From Stenotrophomonas sp. UBA7346 (lineage in GTDB: Bacteria > Pseudomonadota > Gammaproteobacteria > Xanthomonadales > Xanthomonadaceae): a stretch of 37,700 bases of DNA. Under the pieces are notes generated by a model. It saw only the letters and a list, made by a program, of their open reading frames with translations. It was not told where the DNA came from and searched no databases. The stretch spans positions 165,696-203,395 of the forward strand of contig DKPB01000082.1 in assembly GCA_002471015.1 (NCBI GenBank), written 5' to 3'. The position numbers and the translations under genes were made by a program. Below, one piece after another: positions 8,151-16,293 of the stretch. The stretch's first letter is position 1. Each line of letters opens with the position of its first letter.

Positions 8151-8200
8151 GGACAAGTTATTGTTTTTAAAATAAAAAACAATGTGGCTATTTTTTGTCC
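8151..8200. promoter_or_regulatory. AT-rich island with nested inverted repeats
   Basis: Outer arms GGACAA (8151-8156) and TTGTCC (8195-8200) flank inner arms TTGTTTTT (8161-8168) and AAAAACAA (8175-8182). The 50-bp block is mostly A/T in an otherwise GC-rich window. It could be an easily melted element, a cruciform, or a binding site for a nucleoid protein. Confidence 0.6.
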
Positions 8201-8263
8201 AAGTTGACCCAAAGGCTTGATCCATCGCCCAAGGCGCGTGGAGCACTGTGCTCACCCACAGAG

Positions 8264-8286
8264 TTATCCACAGGAAATGTGGATAA
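8264..8286. promoter_or_regulatory. Two perfect DnaA boxes in inverted orientation
   Basis: TTATCCACA at 8264-8272 and its reverse complement TGTGGATAA at 8278-8286 are separated by 5 bp. Both equal the high-affinity DnaA box consensus. They lie about 115 bp upstream of priA, a replication-restart gene, and about 65 bp from the AT-rich island. Confidence 0.75.
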
Positions 8287-8400
8287 GCCCAAATCCTCAA
8301 GCGGGGCCTGCGTTTACGCGGCATTTATGGACAGTCTCACAGCTTGCACACGCAAGTGAATAACGCGCGGAAGCGCTGCACGGACAGCTAAACTGGGTGC

Positions 8401-10596
8401 ATGCCCGCCTGCCCCACCCTGCGCGTCGCCTTGCCGGTGCCGCTGCCGCAAAGCTTCGACTACCTGCCCCCTCCCGCCAGCCCGGCCCCTGTCGTTGGCG
8501 ACATCGGGCGACGCCTGCGCCTGCCCTTTGGCAACCGGGAACTGGTCGGCGTGGTGGAAGGCCTGGGTCTGGTCGATGACCCGCAGACGCTGCGCCCGGC
8601 ACAGGAATGGCTGGACGAACGGCCGCTGCTGGCGGGGGAACTGCTGACCTCGCTGCGCTGGCTTAGCCGCTATACCCACGCACCACTGGGTGAAGTGCTG
8701 GCCACCGCCTTGCCGGCTCCCCTACGGCGTGGTGAACCCTTGCCGGATACCCACGGCTGGGCCTGGGAATTGACCGACGCCGGCGCCGACGGCCTGTCGC
8801 GGCTGCGTGCCAACACCCGGCCGCAGCGGCTGGCCTCGCTGCTACAAGCAGGGCCGGTGAACGAGGATCTGCTCGACGCCCAGTTGGAGGACTGGCGTAC
8901 GGCGGCGCGCGCGCTGGCCAAGCGTGATTTCGCCCAGCGCGTGGCGGTGCCGGCGCTGATGCCACAGGCGCAACCACGCCCTGGCCCGTCCCCCAACCCG
9001 CAGCAGCAACAGGCGATCGATGCCCTGCAGGGCGCCGAAGGCTTCCAGCCGTTCCTGCTGGACGGCGTCACCGGCAGCGGCAAGACCGAGGTTTACCTGC
9101 AGGCGATCTGCCACTGCCTGCAACAAGGCAAACAGGCGCTGGTGCTGGTGCCTGAGATCGGCCTGACCCCGCAGACCCTGCAGCGTTTCCGCAGCCGCCT
9201 GGGCATTCCGGTGCATGCGTTGCATTCGGGCTTGAACGACAACGAACGTGCGCGCGTGTGGGCAGCCGCCTCGCGCGGCGAGGCGCGGGTCATCGTGGGT
9301 ACCCGCTCGGCGATTTTCACGCCATTGCCGCAAGCCGGTTTGATCGTCATCGACGAGGAACACGACGGCAGCTACAAGCAGCAGGACGGCATCCGCTACC
9401 ACGCACGCGATTTCGCCCTGGTGCGCGGCAAGGCACTGAATGTACCGGTGGTACTGGGCAGCGCGACGCCATCATTGGAATCCCTGCACAACGCACGCAG
9501 CGGCCGTTACACGCATCTGCGCCTGCAACAGCGCGCCGGTGATGCCAAGCCACCGGGCGTGCGCGTATTCGATGTGCGCAAGCGCCCGTTGCAGGATGGG
9601 TTGTCGCCGGAAGTGCTGGTCGGCATCGAGCAGCACCTGAAGGCCGGCAGCCAGGTCCTGGTGTTCAAGAACCGGCGCGGCTATGCGCCGGTGCTGCTCT
9701 GCCATGACTGCGGCTGGACCGCCCCGTGCAAGCGCTGCAGCACGCCGCTGCACAACACGCCGATGACCGTGCACGGTGGCGGTCGCCGCCTGCAGTGCCA
9801 CCACTGCGGCGCGCGCCAACCGGTACCCCTGGCCTGCCCCGACTGTGCCAGCCTGGCGCTGCAACCGCAGGGCATCGGCACCGAGCGCCTGGAAGAACGC
9901 CTGCTGCAGTTGTTTCCGGACTACCCGGTGCTGCGTATCGACCGCAGCACCACCAGCCGCCGCGATGCCCTGGAACAGACGCTGGCAACGCTGGGCGACC
10001 AGCCCGGCATCCTGGTTGGCACACAGATCCTGGCCAAGGGCCACGATCTTCCCAAGCTGACCCTGGTAGTCGTGGTCGGCATCGATGAAGGCCTGTTTTC
10101 GGCGGATTTCCGCGCCAGTGAAAAGCTGGCCCAGCAGCTGATCCAGGTTGCCGGCCGCGCTGGCCGTGCCGAGCGTCCCGGCGAGGTCTGGCTGCAGACC
10201 CACCACCCGGACAACGCCTTGCTGCACACCCTGGTCAACGGCGGCTACCACGCCTTTGCCGATGCCGAGCTGCTGCAGCGCGAAGCGGCCGGATTCCCAC
10301 CCTTCGCACATATGGCGCTGCTGCGCGCTGAAGCCAAACAGGTGGAGCAGGCCAATGAATTTCTGGGCGCGCTCAAGCAACTGCTGCCCAAACAGAACGA
10401 CGTCGAACGCTTCGGGCCGATGCCGGCACCGATGCCACGCCGTGCCGGCTTCCAGCGCACCCAGTTGTTGTTGTCGGCCGGGCAGCGGCGCCCCTTGCAC
10501 GCAGCGCTGGATGGGTTGATGGTGCAGGCCTATGGCCTGCCGCAGGCGCGCCGCGTGCGCTGGTCGCTGGACGTGGACCCGATGGATCTGTACTGA
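8401..10596 (+). CDS. priA: Primosomal protein N' (PriA helicase)
   Basis: PriA recognises stalled or repaired forks and reloads the replicative helicase. The 731-residue protein has the N-terminal 3'-end-binding domain (about 1-110) and the Walker A motif GVTGSGKT at 222-229. Walker B/DEAH-type DEEH is at 318-321, and GSATPSLES follows. Eight zinc-binding cysteines lie at 434, 437, 443, 446, 466, 469, 479 and 482. Helicase motifs V/VI appear as VGTQILAKGHD and QVAGRAGR, and the C-terminal domain is present. The length is as in E. coli PriA. No clear Shine-Dalgarno precedes the ATG. The upstream region with DnaA boxes is unusual and may link its expression to DnaA. Confidence 0.97.
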   Translation: MPACPTLRVALPVPLPQSFDYLPPPASPAPVVGDIGRRLRLPFGNRELVGVVEGLGLVDDPQTLRPAQEWLDERPLLAGELLTSLRWLSRYTHAPLGEVLATALPAPLRRGEPLPDTHGWAWELTDAGADGLSRLRANTRPQRLASLLQAGPVNEDLLDAQLEDWRTAARALAKRDFAQRVAVPALMPQAQPRPGPSPNPQQQQAIDALQGAEGFQPFLLDGVTGSGKTEVYLQAICHCLQQGKQALVLVPEIGLTPQTLQRFRSRLGIPVHALHSGLNDNERARVWAAASRGEARVIVGTRSAIFTPLPQAGLIVIDEEHDGSYKQQDGIRYHARDFALVRGKALNVPVVLGSATPSLESLHNARSGRYTHLRLQQRAGDAKPPGVRVFDVRKRPLQDGLSPEVLVGIEQHLKAGSQVLVFKNRRGYAPVLLCHDCGWTAPCKRCSTPLHNTPMTVHGGGRRLQCHHCGARQPVPLACPDCASLALQPQGIGTERLEERLLQLFPDYPVLRIDRSTTSRRDALEQTLATLGDQPGILVGTQILAKGHDLPKLTLVVVVGIDEGLFSADFRASEKLAQQLIQVAGRAGRAERPGEVWLQTHHPDNALLHTLVNGGYHAFADAELLQREAAGFPPFAHMALLRAEAKQVEQANEFLGALKQLLPKQNDVERFGPMPAPMPRRAGFQRTQLLLSAGQRRPLHAALDGLMVQAYGLPQARRVRWSLDVDPMDLY

Positions 10597-10652
10597 TCTG
10601 GTGCTTTGCAGGAGCGACCCGAGCCGCGAAGCTGAAAATGCACGTGATCCCG

Positions 10653-10720
10653 GTAGAGCCGAGCCATGCTCGGCTGGAGCTTTACCGGTAAAGCCTCTGC
10701 CGAGCATGGCTCGGCACTAC
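10653..10720. repeat. Inverted SMAG/GTAG REP dimer between convergent genes
   Basis: It starts GTAGAGCCGAGCCATGCTCGGC and ends with the inverted copy GCCGAGCATGGCTCGGCACTAC, joined by tggagctttaccggtaaagcctc. The whole unit can fold into one long hairpin. It lies between the 3' ends of priA and the serine hydrolase gene, where it may act as a two-way transcription stop or an mRNA 3' protector. Confidence 0.9.
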
Positions 10721-10724
10721 GCTC

Positions 10725-11813
10725 TTATCTGTAGAAATCGGCAATCTGATCGGTGAACTGCTGCGGGTTGGCACCCACAAGATTGGTCAGTACCACCACC
10801 GCCAGGCCTTCGTCCGGATAGACCACGAACGCCGCCCGTGCGCCACCGAAGCTGCTGATCTGGCGTTTTCCCGCCGGCCCCGATACTGGCCAGCCTGCGG
10901 CCCAATCACCTTCACTGCCATCGTTCAGACGCTCTGGCGTCCACATCTGCGCCAAGCTGTCAGCACGCAGCACGCGCTGCTGCAACAAGCCCGCCAACCA
11001 CCGCGCCAGATCATCGGCAGTGGTCTGGATGCCACCACCGGCCCACAAGCCCTGTGGCATGTCGTAGAACCAGTGCGAAAGTCGCTTCGGTGCACCGGCA
11101 GCATCACTGCTGCGTGGGAAAAAACTGTACATGGTCGCTGCGTTCGGCAGCAGATCGTAGCTGTCACCGAACCCGACGTGCGTCATGCCAACACGCTTGA
11201 ACTGGTTGTCCGCCAGATAGTTCTCATAGCTCCTGCCACTGCGCTGAGCGATGATCCTGGCCAGCAAGCCGTAGTTGGTCTGGTTGTAGGCGAACCGCGC
11301 GCCCGGCAAGGCCTGCATAGGCTGCTGCTCAACCAGCTGCCATGCCGTTGCTTCGGAGCCACCACCAACCAGGCCCTGCGCATCGACGATATCCGGCAGG
11401 CCCGAGGTATGCGCCAGCAGCTGGCGTACACGGATCGCCTGCCATGCGGCGGGCAGTTGCTGCAGATAGGCGGAGATTGGCGCGTCAAGATCAAGCTGCC
11501 CGGCTTCGGCCAGCTGCATGACCGCCACGCCGGTGAATGCCTTGGTCGCCGAGTTGATGGGGAACAGGGTCGCAGGCGTGGCTGCCACCTTGTTCTCGAC
11601 ATTGGCCAGCCCGACCGCCGTCGAGAACACCACGTTGCCGTCCTTGACCACCGCAACCTGCAGTCCCGGTATGCCTCTGTCCTCCATGGTGGCAGCAATG
11701 AAGCGCCGTGTCGCGTCATTGGCAGCCTCCAGCGTCGCCGCAGCCAACTGAAGAGGCAGCACGCAGAGAAGCACACCCAGGCACAACAGGTATCGGGAGG
11801 TTGCACGTCGCAT
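10725..11813 (-). CDS. Secreted serine hydrolase, beta-lactamase/class C penicillin-binding fold
   Basis: The 362-residue protein has a signal peptide (about 1-25, MRRATSRYLL...LAAA). The nucleophile motif SATK in NSATKAFTG (Ser-X-X-Lys) follows the usual LFPINS. FAYNQTNYGLL carries the Tyr motif, and the C-terminal HTSG-like LLAHTSGLPD block is present. This is the Pfam beta-lactamase family, which includes esterases, D-aminopeptidases and PBP4*-like enzymes. Nothing points specifically to antibiotic resistance. The ATG at 11813 is chosen because it begins the signal peptide; the open frame extends upstream but carries no signal. A 7-bp perfect hairpin lies at 11850-11868 in the leader. Confidence 0.88.
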   Translation of the reverse strand: MRRATSRYLLCLGVLLCVLPLQLAAATLEAANDATRRFIAATMEDRGIPGLQVAVVKDGNVVFSTAVGLANVENKVAATPATLFPINSATKAFTGVAVMQLAEAGQLDLDAPISAYLQQLPAAWQAIRVRQLLAHTSGLPDIVDAQGLVGGGSEATAWQLVEQQPMQALPGARFAYNQTNYGLLARIIAQRSGRSYENYLADNQFKRVGMTHVGFGDSYDLLPNAATMYSFFPRSSDAAGAPKRLSHWFYDMPQGLWAGGGIQTTADDLARWLAGLLQQRVLRADSLAQMWTPERLNDGSEGDWAAGWPVSGPAGKRQISSFGGARAAFVVYPDEGLAVVVLTNLVGANPQQFTDQIADFYR

Positions 11814-11849
11814 CGTCTGGCTCCGGTCGTGGCTGGCGGAAATGCGTAG

Positions 11850-11868
11850 GATCGCGGCTGTCGCGATC
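11850..11868. promoter_or_regulatory. Inverted repeat upstream of the serine hydrolase gene
   Basis: GATCGCG-GCTGT-CGCGATC lies 37 bp before the start codon. About 35 bp further upstream is a 10-bp palindrome GGTTTAAACC (11905-11914). Either could be an operator or leader hairpin. No partner regulator is known. Confidence 0.35.
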
Positions 11869-11970
11869 ACCGACTCCAGACTTGGATGCATGCAACGGGC
11901 AAAAGGTTTAAACCGGCGATCACCCGCACCCGGCATTCGCCATTGCCTCGACTGGGCTGAGCCCCGCACC

Positions 11971-12192
11971 TCAGCGCCCGGAATGCTGCAGCCTCTGCTG
12001 CATCATCCTCTGCTCGCGGATGACGACGTGCCACGCCGCACTCCCGATGGACAGCTCAACCTCGCGACGCAGCCCTGCATCGTTGAGGATCCATGAGCCG
12101 TTGCGAATGCGGGGGTGCTGTGGAGCCGCGCTCGCCTCGATAGCAAGCGCTGGCACCAGGTGAATCCACAGCGGCAACGCAAGGGCCGTCAC
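11971..12192 (-). CDS. Possible small secreted protein downstream of the adhesin
   Basis: The predicted 73 residues begin with a GTG and a plausible signal peptide (MTALALPLWIHLVPALAIEASA). A short basic-polar tail rich in Gln and Arg follows. The frame is the same as that of the adhesin, 24 bp after its stop codon. There is no clear Shine-Dalgarno. Base composition is compatible with coding, and nothing else explains this stretch. I do not recognise a family; it could also be untranslated trailer. Confidence 0.35.
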   Translation of the reverse strand: MTALALPLWIHLVPALAIEASAAPQHPRIRNGSWILNDAGLRREVELSIGSAAWHVVIREQRMMQQRLQHSGR

Positions 12193-12216
12193 GCTACGCG
12201 TCCGCGGCCGTCGACA

Positions 12217-14358
12217 TCACAGGTCAACGCCGAAGCCAATACCGGCGGACTTCTCACCGCCACCAAAGGCGCCGCCCAGCGAGAACGAAGCGCGCGCCCC
12301 CAGCCGCACGCCATAACCGATCGACAAGGCCTGCTCGCCACCCTGGAAACCGGCGCCCACCGCAACGCGCCCGCGCGCGCTCTGGCCACCGGCCGCGTTG
12401 ATCGCCATGTTGGTCATCGCCGATGTCATCGCGCCCATCCGATCGATGCGTCGGTCCTGATTGCGCAGGCGTTGCTCCACGCCGTCATGGAAACGGGTGA
12501 AGTCGTCGCTGAACGCGGCCAGCGCGCTATCCGTATAGGCATTGGCACTGGTCAGGGTCTGGGCTGCGGTTGTATCGGTGTACTGGTTTGCAGAAGCCAA
12601 CGTCGCCGTATCCCCGGCACTGACCTCACCGCGCACGGTCGCCACCTGGGCATCGGTGTAAACCGTGGACGCGGCCAAGGTCGCGGCGTCACCGGCATCG
12701 GCATGCGCGCGCGCGGCCTGCAGCCCCATCGCCTGACTGTTGGCGACCTGCTGGTCGGTGTACTGGTTGGCGGAGTCAAGCGTGGCCGCATCGCCGGCCG
12801 CGAGGTCACCACGCAGCGAAGTCTCACGCGTATCGGTATATGCATTCGCCGAAGCCAGCGTTGCCGCATCGCCCGCTGCCATGTCCGTGCGGATCACCGT
12901 CTCGCGCGCATCGGTATGCGCATTGGCCGCATCCAAGGTGGCCGCGCCACCGGCGACGATGTCGTCGCGGATGGCCGCCTCACGCGCATCGGTATAGCTG
13001 TTGGCGCTGGCCAGGGTCGACGCGTCCGCATCGGCCATATCGGTGCGGATCGCTGCCTCGCGCATATCGGTGTGCGCGTTGGCCGCATCCAGCGTGGCGT
13101 CCCCTCCGGCGGCGATGTCGTTGCGGATGGCCGCCTCACGCGTATCGGTATAGCTGTTGGCACTGGTCAGCGTCGCCGCGTCCGCGCCGGCCATGTCCGT
13201 ACGTATCACCGATTCACGCGCATCGGCGTGCGCAATCGCGGCATCCAGCGTGGTGTTGGCGCTGGCTGCCATGTCGCTCCGCACGGCGGCCTCACGGCCA
13301 TCGGTATAGCTGTTGGCGGTGGTCAACATCACTGCGTCCGCGCCCAGCAGATCGGCGCGGATGCCTGCTTCACGCGTATCGGTGTATTGGTTGGCCGTTG
13401 CCAACGCAGCACCCGCTTCGGCGTCGACGTAGTTCTGCAGGTCCGCGCCTTGGTTGGTCAACGCAGTATCCAGCGCACCAAGCGCAGAGCCCACGCTGTG
13501 CTGCACCCCTCCCTGGATCGCATAGTTGGGTGCGGTGAACACGCCCCCGCTGTACGCAGCACCGCCGCCCAGCCAGGCCGCCACGCCCGACAAGCCACTG
13601 CTGGTGGATGCAGACACCGCGTTCAACTGGGTGACGTTCACCGCGTCATTGCCAGCGGTGCCGGCGGCAACGTTGGTGATGCGCCGCTTCAATGTAGCCG
13701 ACCCCACCGAAACCACATCGGCAAGACCACCATCGCTGCTGCCAGAGCCCAGCGCGACCGAACCACCACCGGCAGCTATCGCGTTCCTGCCGATGGCGAC
13801 GTTGTTGTCCGTGCCCGGAGCACCCGTGGGGGCCGGGAAACCACAGCACATATCATTGCCGTTGCCGCCGTTGCCGGCCTGGCTGCCATTGCCCAACGCG
13901 ATGTTGTAGTTGCCGCCAGCGCCACCATTGCCGCCTGTGCCACCCGCGCTGCCCTGACCGGCCCTGCCACCGTTACCAGCACTGCTGTTGCTGCCGAACG
14001 CCAGGTTGTAGGCACCGCCATTACCACCAGTACCGCCGGTCCCCCCTGCGGTCCCATTCGAGCCCTGCCCCCCCATACCGACCGAACTGCCCTGCCCGAA
14101 GGCGGTGTTGCCGGTGGCATTTCCCAATCCGCCAGCAGAACTGGTCCAGCCCGGCTGCGACGGCCCCGGATTGCCATCCGTGCCGACCCGACTGCCTTCC
14201 TGGCAGGCAATGGCACCAGTACTGGTGTCTTGGGTGCAGGGCGTGGTCGGCGAGGTACCGCCAACGACTTCAGCAGCCTGCGCTGGCGAAAACGGCAGCA
14301 GGCCCAGCATGGCAAGCACGGCCAGCGGCGCAGCCTTGGCAAGGACAGGACGGTTCAT
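12217..14358 (-). CDS. Trimeric autotransporter adhesin (YadA-like)
   Basis: The 713 residues show a complete trimeric autotransporter. A signal peptide covers 1-29. A Gly/Asn/Ser-rich head (about 75-215) holds YadA-type phrases such as NIALGNGSQAGNG and VAIGRNAIAAGGGSVALGSGS. The neck ITNVAAGTAGNDAVNVTQLNAV lies at about 227-248. A long stalk (about 318-613) is built of 26-residue units with YTD.RE..IR.D. A 98-residue C-terminal anchor forms the four-strand barrel piece, ending GVDL rather than in an aromatic residue. ATG 14358 is used because it opens the signal peptide. It follows the histidine kinase gene after 102 bp on the same strand, so control by that system is a fair guess. Likely role: attachment or biofilm. 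Confidence 0.9.
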   Translation of the reverse strand: MNRPVLAKAAPLAVLAMLGLLPFSPAQAAEVVGGTSPTTPCTQDTSTGAIACQEGSRVGTDGNPGPSQPGWTSSAGGLGNATGNTAFGQGSSVGMGGQGSNGTAGGTGGTGGNGGAYNLAFGSNSSAGNGGRAGQGSAGGTGGNGGAGGNYNIALGNGSQAGNGGNGNDMCCGFPAPTGAPGTDNNVAIGRNAIAAGGGSVALGSGSSDGGLADVVSVGSATLKRRITNVAAGTAGNDAVNVTQLNAVSASTSSGLSGVAAWLGGGAAYSGGVFTAPNYAIQGGVQHSVGSALGALDTALTNQGADLQNYVDAEAGAALATANQYTDTREAGIRADLLGADAVMLTTANSYTDGREAAVRSDMAASANTTLDAAIAHADARESVIRTDMAGADAATLTSANSYTDTREAAIRNDIAAGGDATLDAANAHTDMREAAIRTDMADADASTLASANSYTDAREAAIRDDIVAGGAATLDAANAHTDARETVIRTDMAAGDAATLASANAYTDTRETSLRGDLAAGDAATLDSANQYTDQQVANSQAMGLQAARAHADAGDAATLAASTVYTDAQVATVRGEVSAGDTATLASANQYTDTTAAQTLTSANAYTDSALAAFSDDFTRFHDGVEQRLRNQDRRIDRMGAMTSAMTNMAINAAGGQSARGRVAVGAGFQGGEQALSIGYGVRLGARASFSLGGAFGGGEKSAGIGFGVDL
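12522..13407 (-). repeat. About 11 stalk repeats, 78-bp unit with 156-bp alternation
   Basis: Coding repeats of 26 residues run through the adhesin stalk. Successive units alternate between an ANSYTD type and a DAANAHTD type, giving a 52-residue (156-bp) higher-order repeat over the best-conserved part. The last units near the anchor are irregular; one carries an 8-residue insertion. Confidence 0.85.
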
Positions 14359-14460
14359 GGAAGGATCCCCCGAATCAGCAAGGGACAAAACTACCGCCGG
14401 ATCTACATGTCCCGCATCCACGAAATCAGGTAGTCGGCAGCCAGCCGGACCGTCACCTGA

Positions 14461-16293
14461 TCACGCCATCAGTGGCAGCAGCAACGCCAGCCGCGTGCCG
14501 CTGCCATTGGCGGCGGCTGATACCTGCAGTTCGCCGCCCAGCCTGCGTGCACGCAGGTGCATGCTGGCCAGCCCAGCGCCAGTGCCCGATGCCCCCTTGC
14601 CACTGGCACCTTGCACCAGCCCAATACCGTCGTCGTCGATATGCAATTGCAACTGGTCACCTTGCCTGCGCAGGTAGACATCCACGCGCCGCGCGTGGCT
14701 GTGCTTGAACACGTTGGTCAGGCCTTCCTGCAGCAACCGCAACAGGTCGAGGCTGCGGCTGGCTCCAAGCTCGATGCCATCGATGTCCTGCAGGTGCCAG
14801 TGGGCCTGGATGTCCACCGCATCCAGCAAGCCACTGGCGCGGTGTCGCAGGGGCGCCAGCAGCTCGGTCAGATCCGCCTGTTCGCAGGCGGTGCTGTCGA
14901 TCACCAGGCGCAGGTCATCACGCATTTCGCGCAGCACGCCGACGACCTCCTGCCGCGGCATGTCCTCCGGCGCCTGTTCCAGGCGGGCGATGGCGCCCAC
15001 CAGGGTGCCACCAAAGCCATCGTGCAGGTCACGCACCAGCTGCAGGCGCTCACCGGCGCGGCTGTGCGACAACTCCAGCGCATGCTGTTGCTGCAAGGTA
15101 TCCGCCAACTGCGTGGTGGCCTGCTGCACTTCATGGCGCAACTCGGCATTGAAGCCTTCCACCCGCTGCATGGTATTGGCGAAGCGGTACGCCAGCACGA
15201 AGCCCATGCCGAGCAGCATCAGCGGCGAGGTGAACGATCCCAGATAACTGACACCGCCATACCAGCCCATGTACACGCCCAGATCATGCAGCGATACCGC
15301 GATCGGCAGGATGATGCACAGCGCCAGCACCTGGTAGTCACGCCGGCCGCTGCGCAGCGCATAGCCCATGAAGGTGAACGAGACCAGGTAGAGGAAGGCG
15401 ATGGTGGGTACCAGATAGACGTTGCGATGCGGCCCCATCCATTGCGGCCACAGCAGGGCGCCCGCCATCACCAGCACTGCAATGGCCAGCAACACGCGCT
15501 CCAAGCGTGGCCAGCGCCGCTCGCAGAAGCGCAGCAGGAATACCGTATGGGCGGCGGCGCCGGCCACATAGCAGGCGCCAATGAAGGCCTGCCATGCATC
15601 GGTGGTGGCGAACGGCCACGGGCTGCTGGCAAAGAAGTTGCTGTCGTACAGACGGCCAAATACCGCGCTCAGCGCGTACCAACCGTACATCGACTCCTTG
15701 CGCCGCAGCAGCCAGAACATGCCGATAACCGCAGCCAGCACCAAGCCGATGGCGCTATCCAGGACCTGCAGGTCGTGGCGGACGAAAATCTCCTTGCGAT
15801 AACGCGCCTGCAATTCCGTCGGATCGCCTACATCCACCACCCCGAGCGAAGGCTGGTAAGCCGCCAGGCCGGACACACGCACCAGCAACTCGTTCTCACC
15901 CTGCCGCAGCAGCGGCAACTGCAGCAGGAAGTAACGCGGCACATGCCAACTGCGTGACAGCGGCTCGACCAGCGATGCATCGCGATCGATCAAGCTGCCG
16001 TTGAGATACACGGCCGCCGCCATACAGGTGTAATCCAGCAGCAAGCCGGTTGGTTGATTGGCATCGCTCTGCTGCCAGCGCAGGCGATACCAGACCACTC
16101 CATCATGATCCGGCCAGCGCGTCTGCCATTGGTCAGCCAGTGGCACCTGCACCCAGCCCTGTACAGGCGCTGCCGGCGATTGCCAGTCAGCGCGCACAGC
16201 TTCAGCGTGGCTGATTCGGGTGATGCCAGCTGTCTGCGCGCTGGCACTGCCCACACAAGCGGCCAACAGCAGCAGCAACAGCCAGCGGATCAA
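14461..16293 (-). CDS. Sensor histidine kinase, 7TM sensor with HisKA_3 domain
   Basis: The 610-residue protein has an N-terminal export signal (a lipobox-like LAAC is present). An extracytoplasmic domain (about 35-170) has VVWYRLRW and YLNGSLI, as in 7TMR-DISM sensors. Seven membrane helices lie at about 178-370, then a coiled region. The HisKA_3 motif RDLHDGFGGTL has phospho-accepting His at 424. The ATPase domain shows GLTNVFKHSHA, DDDGIG and GTGAGLASM. The start is a TTG at 16293 overlapping the TGA of the response regulator (TTGA); no ATG or GTG fits. It pairs with the NarL-type regulator encoded just upstream. The ligand is unknown; DISM-type sensors often bind carbohydrates or similar small molecules. 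Confidence 0.9.
   Translation of the reverse strand: MIRWLLLLLLAACVGSASAQTAGITRISHAEAVRADWQSPAAPVQGWVQVPLADQWQTRWPDHDGVVWYRLRWQQSDANQPTGLLLDYTCMAAAVYLNGSLIDRDASLVEPLSRSWHVPRYFLLQLPLLRQGENELLVRVSGLAAYQPSLGVVDVGDPTELQARYRKEIFVRHDLQVLDSAIGLVLAAVIGMFWLLRRKESMYGWYALSAVFGRLYDSNFFASSPWPFATTDAWQAFIGACYVAGAAAHTVFLLRFCERRWPRLERVLLAIAVLVMAGALLWPQWMGPHRNVYLVPTIAFLYLVSFTFMGYALRSGRRDYQVLALCIILPIAVSLHDLGVYMGWYGGVSYLGSFTSPLMLLGMGFVLAYRFANTMQRVEGFNAELRHEVQQATTQLADTLQQQHALELSHSRAGERLQLVRDLHDGFGGTLVGAIARLEQAPEDMPRQEVVGVLREMRDDLRLVIDSTACEQADLTELLAPLRHRASGLLDAVDIQAHWHLQDIDGIELGASRSLDLLRLLQEGLTNVFKHSHARRVDVYLRRQGDQLQLHIDDDGIGLVQGASGKGASGTGAGLASMHLRARRLGGELQVSAAANGSGTRLALLLPLMA

Larger units (their letters stand above)
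7979..8400. other. 422-bp intergenic region with AT-rich island, upstream of priA
   Basis: No convincing gene is seen here. The 8100-8210 part is strikingly AT-rich for this genome and holds nested inverted repeats. The 8260-8290 part holds two perfect DnaA boxes. The region separates the divergent sigma-like gene and priA, so it must carry both promoters, but I cannot place -35/-10 elements with confidence. Confidence 0.7.

Noticed and set aside
8151..8286. The chromosomal replication origin
   Set aside because: Only two perfect DnaA boxes and no dnaA, dnaN, recF, gyrB or rpmH nearby. Kept as a regulatory or titration candidate instead.
7989..8324. 111-codon frame in the region upstream of priA
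   Set aside because: It reads through the AT-rich island and DnaA boxes, has no recognisable domain, and lacks a credible start site.
10725..11813. A true class C beta-lactamase resistance gene
   Set aside because: The serine-hydrolase motifs are present, but the sequence is closer to general esterase/peptidase members, and no ampR-like regulator is next to it.
12115..14433. 772-codon open frame antisense to the adhesin
   Set aside because: Repetitive Arg/His/Gly-rich translation of the adhesin repeats; the minus strand has signal peptide, neck, stalk and anchor.
15985..16000. Another ATCGAT operator inside the kinase gene
   Set aside because: It matches only the central GATCGATCAAG; the flanks do not fit the consensus, and it lies far from the mannose genes.
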